64,000 bases of DNA from Thelephora terrestris (lineage: Eukaryota > Basidiomycota > Agaricomycetes > Thelephorales > Thelephoraceae): the NCBI GenBank assembly GCA_015956445.1, contig WIUZ02000003.1, positions 1,550,001 to 1,614,000 on the forward strand. The letters run 5' to 3'. Made by a program: the position numbers and the translations under genes. The notes under the pieces are model-generated. The model was not told the origin of the DNA, searched no databases, and saw only the letters and a list, made by a program, of their open reading frames with translations. Every line of letters begins with the position of its first letter. Position 1 is the stretch's first letter. Below are positions 35,101 through 44,853 of the stretch, one piece after another.

Positions 35101-36396
35101 GTTTTGGTGAGATGATGGGGAAGTTGCTGGTGTTGCTGATCAAGGATGGCTCCAAGAAGACGTCCTTCTTATAGCCTAGATCGGTGATCCTTCACGTGAC
35201 CTACCTCGACGAACCTCATTGGTCCGGGTCACATCAACTTCCGCCCCTGTACCATCATCGTTGGCTTACTATATCAAGCTGACACCTCGGCCCGCGGGAC
35301 GGCCTTGGAAGAACTTCGTTCCGGAACGCCTAGAACGCGCGCGCACTAAAAATAGGTCTCAAGACCCTGATGACCCCTTTATGACATCACGAACCCCTTT
35401 TTACGACCCCTCATGACTTTACAATTACGACCAACCCTGGACCCTGATCACACACGTGGACAGTCACATCACAGTCTCCTAACCGGAGGAAGGAATCGCC
35501 GTTATTCGGAAGGAGTGCCTTAGACTCCTTTTGTTTAGCCCAGCGCATGTGGAGTAGCCGTTAGCGTGAAACGCCGGCGAATCTGTAATCCCTCATGTCC
35601 CATGAGTCTAGGCCCGACCTCCTCATGTGCGGACGTACGTTGAGGTTGCCACTATTCCGTGATGCTGTTACCGCCTACAGACAACAAGGGATGTTTGCAT
35701 GGCTCTACTCCCGAATCCGCTGGTACAACTATGTAAAGGGAGATTGCCACCTGACCCTTGGGTGTGATCCCCAGGTACGAACTTTCATGACCCCATGCCC
35801 CTCTTTCTTTTAGGACTAGTGTTATCTTTACCCCTATGTTTCATGCAGACATTCGTTATCTTTTATGCAATCCTTCACACGCTAGTAAGGCCCTTTGTCC
35901 TTTATTCTCCCACGCGTCACCTTTGTTCGCTTCCCTTACTTAGCGTTCTCACACTCCTTATCTCCCTTTGTTCTGGACTTGATAAGGGTATATTAGGGTA
36001 TTGACGTCATGGCCACTCCCTTAGTATAAGTAGCAACTGTGGCTGTATTGTAGTACCTTAGTTTTGTTACCTCAGGAAATCCTCTGCCCTTCTCAGCCCA
36101 GTTGCAGTTAAGGACAAGTCAGAGTTTCTTGTTTGATCCAAGACATCCCCATCTGCTCTCCCTCCCGCTCTGCGCGTCAACTGCGCCTCGTAACTATAGA
36201 ACCCCAGCGTTCATATTAGAACACCTCGAGCGTCCAGTCGATCACCTGGTGGAGTCATCAATCCTGTTGTAGGGATAAACCCTTGTTTGTTAAACCGAAC
36301 GAAGTACGGTTTAGGTTGGGTTTCTCTTTAGGATTTCGACCTGACTTGTAGTGACCTCGGACAACCTACCGGAAGAATAGGGACGTGATCGTTCCC
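35101..36396. other. Long non-coding stretch inside Plavaka transposon 1
   Basis: No convincing gene was found. A TATA-like tataagta near 36025 and pyrimidine-rich DNA after it look like a promoter pointing right, toward the transposase. The general look recalls an LTR, but no matching end repeats or target duplication were found. Confidence 0.35.
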
Positions 36397-36855
36397 TCAC
36401 AAGCTAGTTGGACTAGTGAGTACTCTGCGGAGTCGGCTCAGTGCACTGGTAGTTGTTGGGGTAGAGTGGCCCTGACAGTTTTGATGAGTACGTGGAGAGC
36501 CACTCACCATGAGACACGAGCAACGCCTCGTGTTCCAATCACCTGCACAACTGGCATTGGAAACTCCAATGGAATTGAGGTCAAATTGGTTGGCGTCAAA
36601 CAGGTCGTGCTGGTCGGCATCGAGAGATCCGATGTTGCTGGCGATAGGAGAGCTGATGCCATTGATGTGGTTGAAGCCGAAAAGCTCAATGGAGTTGGAA
36701 TTGGTGTGGGTGATGTTGGGAAAGTGAGCGTGGCCGTTGTCGGGGAACCCAGCGTGACTGTTGTTGGAAAACCCGTGGCCGTTGTCGGAGAACCTAGCAT
36801 GGCCGTTGTCAGGTGAGGCAACATCGTGGGCACCAAGAGCGACTCCAGCCATCAT
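36397..36855 (-). CDS. Small ORF with Asn-Gly-His-Ala-type repeats, divergent from the transposase
   Basis: A 152-codon open frame starts at 36855, 88 bases from the transposase frame on the other strand. Its first part repeats a block like PDNGHAHF every 8-9 residues (about 36725-36812 in DNA), which is a 24-27 bp minisatellite. The rest is Asn/Ser-rich low-complexity sequence. It could be an upstream exon of the minus-strand genes or a chance frame over the minisatellite. Confidence 0.3.
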   Translation of the reverse strand: MMAGVALGAHDVASPDNGHARFSDNGHGFSNNSHAGFPDNGHAHFPNITHTNSNSIELFGFNHINGISSPIASNIGSLDADQHDLFDANQFDLNSIGVSNASCAGDWNTRRCSCLMVSGSPRTHQNCQGHSTPTTTSALSRLRRVLTSPTSL

Positions 36856-36942
36856 GGCAGGGAAGACGGAAGACCAGAGGCAATGGTGAAAAGAGGGGAC
36901 AGGATGGAAGACAGGAGGCCGTGCGCGTGAGTTGGGATCAGA

Positions 36943-39900
36943 GTGAATGAGGCGGAGAAAAAAATCACGCCAAGTCCCACAAAAGTCCCACGTCCCACAC
37001 TGGTGGCATCACTTTCACGGCTCTCCCCTCACCACCTCTCTTTGACCTTGCGCACAGTTTGCCTCAATGGCGGCTGCCCCTTTCTCTTTTTTATCTGTGG
37101 CGAATGCGGCAAGGTCTGTAGGTCTGGCCGCGGGTTAACTCAACACAGGTCGGTCCATCGCTCACTTCCTCGGCTCGGAAATCACCACCATTTTCATCGC
37201 GAATACCACCCACTACTCAACGGTCAGTAAATTCCACCCTCACCTCCTCTGATCTATTCTAACTCTATGTATCTGAGAAAGGGACCCCCTGTGACTATCG
37301 TGGCCGTTTTCTCCCACCAGGCGCACCGCCATCGCCGCCGCCACCGAAGCCAAAAGATGACTGGTCTCCCTTTTCCTCACGAGCAGGATTTGAACTGGCC
37401 AACATCCTTTACCTCAGAGCACACCTCTCCCAGTCCCTCATCAACGAAATCCTTGAGCTCTGGAGTGCCACACTCGTTCCCCACCGCGACCTTCCCCCTA
37501 TCATCGACCATTGCGATCTCCACGCCCAGATCGATGCAATCAAATTAGGCAACATTCCATGGAGGTCTTACACCGCGCAGTACCAGTGGCTCCGTCCTGA
37601 CGACGGCCCAGCACCGGAGTGGATGCGAACCAAATACCAAATCTGGTACCGCGATCCCAGACAGGTCATCCACCATCTCCTCGGAAACCCTGAGTTCACT
37701 TCGGGTATCGACTACGTCCCACACAAAGACTTCAAAGATGGAGAACGGCAGTACCACGACTTCATGAGTGGTGACTGGTCCTGGGAACAATGCGTAAGAC
37801 GGCCACCATTCAACATTGAAGCTCGCTGACTGTTATCTACAGGATATCATTGCAGAAGACCCCACGACTCATGGCGCCATGTTTGTTCCCATCATTCTTG
37901 GCAGTGACAAGACGACCGTCTCCGTCGCAACTGGCCAGCAAGTTTATCACCCAGTTTATCTCTCAGTTGGCAACGTACACAACAGCCTTCGACGAGCGCA
38001 TAAGGCGGCTCTTGTCCTCATCGGCTTCCTCCCAATTCCCAAAGGTATTGTATTTGCCTCCAATTGTTTCACCCCAAACTGACACGACCCAAGGTTCCCA
38101 CCAGGACGGAAAGAGTGACGTCTTCCGTGACTTCCGTCGACGTCTTTTCCACGGGTGTCTTGTGGCGATGAACGGCTCTGTCAAGGCGTATATGACCACC
38201 TGGGATATTGTTCGCTGCGCCGACGATCACTTCCGCCGCGTGATCTATGGCATCGGTCCGTACATCGCCGATTATCCTGAGCAGTCGACCGCTGCAGGGA
38301 CTGTATATGGATGGTGCGTGACGTTGGTGCTCCTTTTATAATTCATTTTTATATATTGACCCATGTCCTCAGGTGTGATGCAGACCCCACGGACCTCGAT
38401 GGATCACTTGCCGAGCTTCGCACGCTCAGCCAGTTCCTAACGCTGCTTGAAACCGAGGATGAAGACTCCCTATGGTTTGGCCACAGCATTGTGCCTGACT
38501 TCCTGGTTCGTCCCGCGCTGCAGCAGATCAGCAGCCGACTAACCATCAACTCCAGCCATTCACCACTAAATTTCCGCGCGCAGATATATATGAGCTTCTC
38601 ACCCCAGATCTCCTCCATCAGGCCATCAAAGGAACGTTTAAAGACCACCTTGTTACGTGGGTTGAAGATTACCTCAAGTTGACGTACGGCGCATCTCGGG
38701 GGTTAGAGATCCTTGACGAGATTGATCAAAGGTTTGATCTCTCATTCACCACCCACTCACTGCATCTAATGTCTTTCTCAGAATTGCTCTGGTCCCCCTA
38801 TTCCCCGGCCTTCGCAGATTCAAGCAAGGGCGAAACTTCCAACAGTGGACCGGAAATGATTCCAAAGCTTTCATGAAGGTGTTCGTCACCTCGCTGGAAG
38901 GTTTCGTTGCTGTCGACATCACCAAGGCTCTCACAGCCTTCCTGGAGTTCTGCTACATTGCGCGCCTCGACACCGTCACTGAAACCTCACTTCATGCCCT
39001 CGACGATGCCCTCAGGAAGTTTCACCACTACCGCAAGATCTTTCAGGAGAGTGGTGTACGTCCGACTGGATTTTCCCTCCCTCGCCAACACGCCCTCACA
39101 CATTATCGTCATCACATTGAGAAATTTGGTGCCTTGAACGGCTTATCCTCTTCTATCACGGAGTCGAAGCATATCGCCGCCGTCAAGATACCTTGGCGCC
39201 AATCAAGTTGTTATGAGGCTCTCAACCAAATGCTTACCATCAACAGCCGGAACGACAAACTCGCTGCCGCACACACTGACTTCTCCACACGTGGCATGTT
39301 GAATGGCACCTGTCTCGGTGAGGCGCTCAAGCAGCTTTGCAGCTCCCTCGAGGATGACACCAGTGTGGAGGACGACGACGATCTGGACGGCGACGACGGC
39401 CAAGACCTTGATGCCGACGAGGATGAGGAACCAACAGGTCCAGTTGATGGGCCAGCTACATCGAGTGATGTATCTCTCGCCCACAAACGAGGTAGGTTTT
39501 GTTTCTCTTATGTCTTGAACTGTTTCTCATGACAGCACAGCACGCGGGTATCCCCTCGCTTCATTCCAGGCGCTCGGCCGACATATAAAGCAGGAAAATC
39601 TTGAAGCCCTTGTCCGGGTTTTCCTGTTCTATCAGGAAAACCCTGCCTTCGTTGGAACCCCTCCCCTCGCTACCTGTCCAACCCTCGATTCCGTCGAAGG
39701 CATATCTGTCTTCCATTCCGCCAAGGTCACCTTCTGTGCCCCAAGCAACAATTCCGGCACGGGTGGGTTGTATCGTGAAACCATCCGTTCCACCTCGAGG
39801 TGGCTCACTAGTGGTATCATGGCTCCCCGTCGGGATTGCATCGTCATTGCCACCGGGTCAGATATAGCTGGGGTAAGGGGTCTGGATGTTGCGAGGGTCC

Positions 39901-40214
39901 ATATGTTCTTTTCGTTCGTGTTCAGGGATGAGCTGTTTGAGTGTGCCCTTGTTCATGAGTTCTGCAAGACCTTCACTGACCCGGACCCGGACAACGGCCT
40001 GTGGGTTTTCGAACCGGACTACAGTGCAGATGGATCCAGGATCATGTCTGTCGTACACATTGACTCCATCGTTCGCGCCGCGCATCTGTTGCCTGTTTTC
40101 AAGGACAGCACTCCCATTCCGAGGGAGATCAACTTCACCCATACGCTCGATATATTCAGGGCCTTCTACCTTAACAAGTATATAGATTACCACGCTTTTG
40201 AAACTATGTGCTAG
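36943..40214 (+). CDS. Plavaka-family transposase (transposon 1)
   Basis: A multi-exon gene. It has an N-terminal C2H2 zinc finger (CGECGKVCRSGRGLTQH), then DDWSPFSSRAGFELANIL, WYRDPRQVIHHLLGNPEF and FMSGDWSWEQ. The core is HGAMFVPIILGSDKTTVS, then IGPYIADYPEQ, DLLHQAIKGTFKDHLV, FQQWTGNDSKAFMKVF, FLEFCYIARLDTVTE and SSSITESKHIAAVKIP. The Asp of GSDKT, the Asp of IADYPE and the Glu of ITESKH are candidate DDE catalytic residues. The C-terminus has DPDNGLWVFEPDYS and LDIFRAFYLNKYIDYHAFE. Plavaka transposases belong to the CMC (CACTA/Mirage/Chapaev) superfamily and perform cut-and-paste transposition. Introns are short with clean borders; the frame appears intact, so the element may be active. 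The exact start is uncertain. Confidence 0.88.
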
Positions 40215-40623
40215 GCTTTTGTTGTTTGTACCCCATTGACCCCGAATCTTATTTTCTGGTTGCCGATCATTTTATTTCTTCATTATCGTGCACGTTTTCG
40301 AGTGAATTTGAGTGAACTCAACCACCGGCAATTATCATAAAATAAGTATATAAAAATCTGCACAAGTTCGAGTAATCAAAATAAGTGAAAATAAACGCGA
40401 ACAACTAGCTGCCTCTTTTACTGATGATCCCTCAATGACCCCGTTGTTGTCCCCGTAAACTTTGATGCCTGGGAGTGAATAATTTTGGAGAATAGTGCGG
40501 ACGAGGAATTCCATGCCGACGGCTTCGGCCCAACCGATGTCTCTTCCAGAGGCTTTCCAGCCTGGGAGGAGTCTCCATGCACGCCATTTGTCGCCGATCG
40601 TGATGCCAATGCCAACAGATGAG

Positions 40624-40773
40624 CATCAGCAAAGGTGACACCAGCTTATTTGGCTTATTCACGCTTATTTGATCTTATTTATGACAGGTCCCGCCACCTG
40701 GATCAAATAATCACGAAATAATCGAAATAAGGTGAGATAATCGCTGAATAACACGATGCCACCTTTTCTGATG
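40624..40773. mobile_element. 150-bp Plavaka MITE in the retrotransposon RT region
   Basis: It starts CATCAGCAAAGGTGACA and ends as the reverse complement of CATCAGAAAAGGTGGCA, nearly the same as the left end of the 11.65 kb element. AG flanks both ends (40622-40623 and 40774-40775). The inside is packed with cttattt words. It is a non-autonomous derivative of the same transposon family, inserted 197 bases from the big element. Confidence 0.88.
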
Positions 40774-42514
40774 AGCTGGCATCCGAACAGGCCCATATAT
40801 CAATGATGGGACGGTTTCCAGGGATTTCACACAAAATGGGGGTTTGGGAGAGCAGAGTAGACCACCATGTCAAGTCGTCGTTGAGGTGTTTGGGAGGATG
40901 TCGAGGGAGAAATGGGCGATCGTGGAAAGTTCCCATCATTTTTTCGAGGTTGGTTAAGTATGCTCGTCCGCGAGGCACCACATGGCAGGCGTACAATAGT
41001 TTCCCGTACAGCCTGCGTGTGTCCTCGAGCGTGTGGGTGGATTTTTCTTTCCATTCGCTGATAGCTCTACTGTATTTTTCCTTCTTTGACTCCGGGAGGG
41101 CCACTCTTTTCTCCTTCAAATCCCATTCGAGTCCTGCAAAGATTACGGTCGCTTCAAATGGGGTGTCTTTCGACGATTCCCACGGGATGCCTAGCGGGTC
41201 AGTGATCTTGTTGATCTTGTTGAAACCGTATGGATAGGCTATGCCATGTTCGCGGTGTACCCCAAGTTGCCGAATTGGGAAATTTAAGTCTTCCGCGAAG
41301 TGCTCTACTCCTAGGTCAGCCCGTACTTTGCCTTTGTACCACAGGTGTCCTCCATTCCTTAGCACGCCTCCGTTCTCAAGCGTAATCTGCCGATTTTTCT
41401 CTCGTTCCCTGTTATAGTGCTTTAGCTCCTCCAGCGGAATCCGTATGAAAAGAAAATCATCGACCCATTTCAGGATCGGGCCGATTCCTTTGGCGCGCAA
41501 TATGTCCGCTAGCGCATCTCCAAACATCCCGAAAAGGCCTCCTGCCATCGCGCAACCGAACGAGTTGCTCGTGTTTAGCGCGAATTGCTCGGGGGAGTTG
41601 GAGATGCGTACTGTGACACCGGCCCACTGGCTTTCATGTAAGGGGATGATCCGGTATGCCTCTGCAATGTCCCTCGTGGCGGCTTGTGCGTTCTTCGGGA
41701 GGTTCAAGATTAGGGTGCACATGGTGCGGAAAGTGCCCCAGGTACATGGGAAGTCGTCGGAGTTGAGTTGCGAGTTGATTGAGGGGGAGGGGAGGTTTGT
41801 GTGTGGGTGCGAAAGATTCTGTATGAGGCGATACTTGCCTGGCTTTCCGGTTTTCAGTACCAGTGACAACGGCGATGACTGGAAAGGTCCTATCTCCTCT
41901 TCCAGCTCGTTTCGCGAAAAGGGTCCTATGTATCTTCCTTTGTCAAATTCGGACTGTATTATGGTATTAAACGCGTTTGACAAATCTTCTGTAGATTGTT
42001 TATTATAAGGTGTGAATGACAGCGAGATGGGGGGAATTCCGGCGAGAGCGCCCTTTTGTATGAACAGCGTTATCTTGGGGTATTTCTGCAGGAGGCACGA
42101 TGAGATGAGGGCAGTGTGCCACTGCTCAGCGACCAACGGCGTGCGCGGATGGAGCCTTCTCTGCGAGACTGCAGTCTTGAGCGCCATGCGATGTTTTGCC
42201 GCATCCTGAGCATTCGTGGATATGTTGCGAGGATTTCTTGGCACACCCGATGATTTGGTTCCAGTCGCTGCAGAGGGTTCTGCCGGCCTTGTCGACGATG
42301 TAACCGTCTGCCGTTCTTGAGCATCGCGCTTCATCCTTGTTGTTCCAGAGAGTGAGTGCTCGGCATTGGCGGATATGGTGTCACTTTCTACTGAGGCATA
42401 CGGGGCAGGCAGACCGGGCGTACGCCTCGGGGTCCGGACTGTCCTTTCGAAACTTTCGTCTCGAGTTGCGGTCTCTGGGGGAGAGAGATCTTGACGATCT
42501 CTGCCTACCCACAT
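40774..42514 (-). CDS. DIRS-type reverse transcriptase region of the retrotransposon
   Basis: The minus-strand frame has a Ser/Arg-rich leader followed by a DIRS-type reverse transcriptase: FSRNELEEEIGPFQSSP, GKYRLIQNLSHP, TRDIAEAYRIIPLHES, NSFGCAMAGGLFGMFGD and KWVDDFLFIRIP (the VDD form of the YxDD catalytic box). RNase H sequence follows and is split by the 150-bp MITE and the 11.65 kb Plavaka element. Confidence 0.85.
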
Positions 42515-42798
42515 CTCGTTCTCGTCGCGTGCTCCGACCTCTGTCCCTGAAGCCCACTCCGGACCCCGACCCGTCCCTGTTCGAGAGGATCGCCACCTGT
42601 GGGGGTGACGTCGAACAGATAGGGTGCATTATTTGCAAGGGGCGGGAGTGGTGTTATTGTAGGGCGTGGCGCGAGGCGGAGCAGAGAAGGAGGGTGTTGC
42701 GTAGCGTAGCAAAGCAAAGCAATGATTTGGGGAGGGATTGAGGGTTGCGGTGGGGATAGCGTCGTGGGGAGGGAATGGGGGAAAAAAGGAAAGAACAT

Positions 42799-43620
42799 TT
42801 AGCGCACGGTTCCGTTGGGTTCTAATAAGGGGAAAAGAAAACTTGCCTGTTTCTGCAGTTCCTCGTGATCGAAGTCCCTAATCTGGTTCTCGAGTGAATT
42901 CAGTAGTTTTTCATTGATGCGACTGATATTGAATCGTTTGGCTCCCGGGTTGGCGACTGCGTGCCATTGCCGATGAACTACAGCGTGATAGAGGATTAGG
43001 GGGCGTGAATTACGACCTTCAGCCTTGAGGCTTTCTAGGTTGATGTAGAATTCAGCGAAGGTGTTGAGTATCTCCGGCGCCCATCCCGCCTGTTGCGCCG
43101 CGGTGATGAAGGTGTGCCTGGCGGTCATGATCTGCTCCCAGCCGAGGCGCTCGTCGATAATGGCCTTTTTCGAGGGTTTTGCTGCGTCAACCGGTTGGAA
43201 GGTGATGCCCGTTTCGAAGTCGAGAAAACCGTACGTGTTGGCAGTGGTGGGAACGATCTGGTTGGCCTCTCTACATCCTTCGGTGGTGAAATACCAAAGG
43301 TCTACGTATTCCTTGGCCCGTACCCTTTTCATAGCGAAGGGAGAGGGGGTTAACGGAATTGTATCGCCGACCATCGCATTGTCATCCATCTCGGGGAAGA
43401 CCGTCTCATCTGCCGGGGGTGGTACTTCTCCGTCGGGAGGCTGGAGGGGAGCTGGATGTGGGGGCTGTACTTCCTGCAAGATGTTCTGAAAGGCGTTGTC
43501 CCATATTGTCTGCATTCGGGTGGCTGCATCCTCCTCAGAGCAGTTAAAGCGCTCCATGATCAATAGCCTCATCCGGTCGAGCTCTTCGCCATTGAGTTCC
43601 CTGGGTACTTGTTCTGCCAT
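42799..43620 (-). CDS. Gag-like ORF1 of the DIRS-like retrotransposon
   Basis: The open frame starts at 43620 (MAEQVPRELNGEELDRMRL) and ends at 42799. It is an acidic, Pro-containing protein with a helical C-terminal part. It stands first on the minus strand, before the reverse transcriptase, as the gag-like ORF does in DIRS and Ngaro elements. No zinc knuckle was seen in it. Confidence 0.65.
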   Translation of the reverse strand: MAEQVPRELNGEELDRMRLLIMERFNCSEEDAATRMQTIWDNAFQNILQEVQPPHPAPLQPPDGEVPPPADETVFPEMDDNAMVGDTIPLTPSPFAMKRVRAKEYVDLWYFTTEGCREANQIVPTTANTYGFLDFETGITFQPVDAAKPSKKAIIDERLGWEQIMTARHTFITAAQQAGWAPEILNTFAEFYINLESLKAEGRNSRPLILYHAVVHRQWHAVANPGAKRFNISRINEKLLNSLENQIRDFDHEELQKQASFLFPLLEPNGTVR

Positions 43621-43804
43621 GTGGTATTTGTGGCGCTGCGGACCAGTGAAATTTGTACGGTGGTCACGATGGGGGCTTGTTGGGATTTTTCGGGGCCTGT
43701 GTGTGTGCCCGTGTCTCCAGACAACGAGGAAACTACGATAGGCAATGAGAAGTACGATTTTTAAGAGGTATGCGAGGATAAAAGAAGAAAGGCCAAGCGG
43801 GCAA

Positions 43805-43959
43805 GAAAAGAAAGAGAGAAGGGCGAAGACGGAGACTGGACTTGCGCGAGTATGTGGTCGTGCACTCGGAAGAGGGTCACGGGCCGCATCACTCCCGCGC
43901 GGCAAAGACATAAGTCTCTTGCTTCGATCATGCCTCTCTTTGCCGAGACTGGCAATCTT
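43805..43959 (-). repeat. Split direct repeat A1 of the DIRS-like element
   Basis: 155 bp identical by eye to 26812-26966. Its outer edge marks the 5' end of the retrotransposon. Confidence 0.85.
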
Positions 43960-44853
43960 CGCCCTCAATCCGGGACACGTTCCGAGGACCACATGACACG
44001 CAAATCGCGTATATAAACTGGGGGAGGTGGGCGCCTTCTCTTATCTGCACTTTTTCATCTTATCTCACAATCGGAACACCCCATGTGCACACAGTACCGT
44101 GTAATGGCCTCACGGGCTAGCAAATGAACAGGACATAGTATTTAGCGTCCCCTTCGTTCATCGCCCTTAGCCGAATTTGCACCTCCAGGGATTTGCGAGA
44201 GGGCCATTCATGTGACGCGAATCCATTCGGCGGTCTTTGCAAAGAAAATACTCAAACAAGTCAGAGAGTTCGTTGATTCCATACATGCAACCCATTTCGA
44301 TGAAGAATGCGGGAGAGTTGAACTGTGTGTGCGCGCCAAACCTCCTGCTCGATCATTTCATCGATGTGGCACCCCCGACCCGTGTTCCTCCGCTTACCGT
44401 CAAGAGTTCTACCGTCGTCATGGTTAGAGGGTCTGGCATAGGGCCTCTGCTCGCAATACAAGCGCGTGAAACCTCCAGTGCGTCACGTTTGGACGCGTCA
44501 CCTCCACCAATGCGATGACTTTCAGCCGTGCGGTGCGCAACACACCGCCCAATACTCGACCGAAAGCTTTGATGGAAGAGAAGATAGCGAGTTGAGAGCT
44601 ATACGACGACCTCGAGATGACCATGGGCGGAAAGGGGTCGCGAGCGATCCCAGGGACGACTGTTTGACAAAAGCCTGAGGGGAAAGCCCGCGAGTGGTAG
44701 GCGCTAAGTAGTGCCCAATCCGGTGACCGTCAGGACCGCAGCGAGGTAACGGCGCTTTTCCACGAGACCACGAGCTTGCTCTCCCCCAACATCGATATCG
44801 GGGCAGCAACCGCCTTCACCGCTCCCGCGATTTCTCCACTTCGTTCCAGCAGC
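43960..44853. other. Flank of retrotransposon and duplicated 5' flank of kinase copy 2
   Basis: From about 44100 it matches 22165-22931, upstream of kinase copy 1. A TATA-like tatataaac lies near 44010. No independent gene is supported. Confidence 0.5.

Larger units (their letters stand above)
28773..40426 (+). mobile_element. Plavaka (CMC superfamily) DNA transposon 1, 11.65 kb, nested in the DIRS-like element
   Basis: The left end reads CATCAGAAAAGGTGGCA and the right end, on the other strand, CATCAGTAAAAGAGGCA. The dinucleotide AT flanks both ends (28771-28772 and 40427-40428), a 2-bp target duplication. Inside are a DUF6532-like gene (-), a coiled-coil gene (-), a small repeat-rich ORF (-) and a Plavaka transposase (+). 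Both termini are rich in ataag/cttat words, plausible transposase binding sites. Two CACTG-ended foldback elements are nested in it. The length is large for this group, partly owing to those insertions (1.85 kb). Confidence 0.88.
26544..43959 (-). mobile_element. DIRS/Ngaro-like tyrosine-recombinase retrotransposon with nested insertions
   Basis: Read on the minus strand the element has a gag-like ORF (43620-42799), a DIRS-type reverse transcriptase/RNase H region (42514 to about 40427) and a tyrosine recombinase ORF (28749-27319). It has split direct repeats: A at 43805-43959 and 26812-26966 (155 bp, identical by eye), and B at 26963-27110 and 26544-26691 (148 bp, identical by eye), in the order A1, ORFs, B1, A2, B2, as in Ngaro/PAT elements. 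Without the two DNA-transposon insertions it would be about 5.6 kb. The identical repeats suggest a recent arrival. It is interrupted by two insertions in the reverse transcriptase/RNase H region, and is a fossil in that sense. Confidence 0.85.

Noticed and set aside
35584-36401. Possible solo LTR (TGTAAT...CTCACA) inside Plavaka transposon 1
   Set aside because: It has an LTR-like look and a TATA-like motif, but no matching target duplication and no inverted ends were found.
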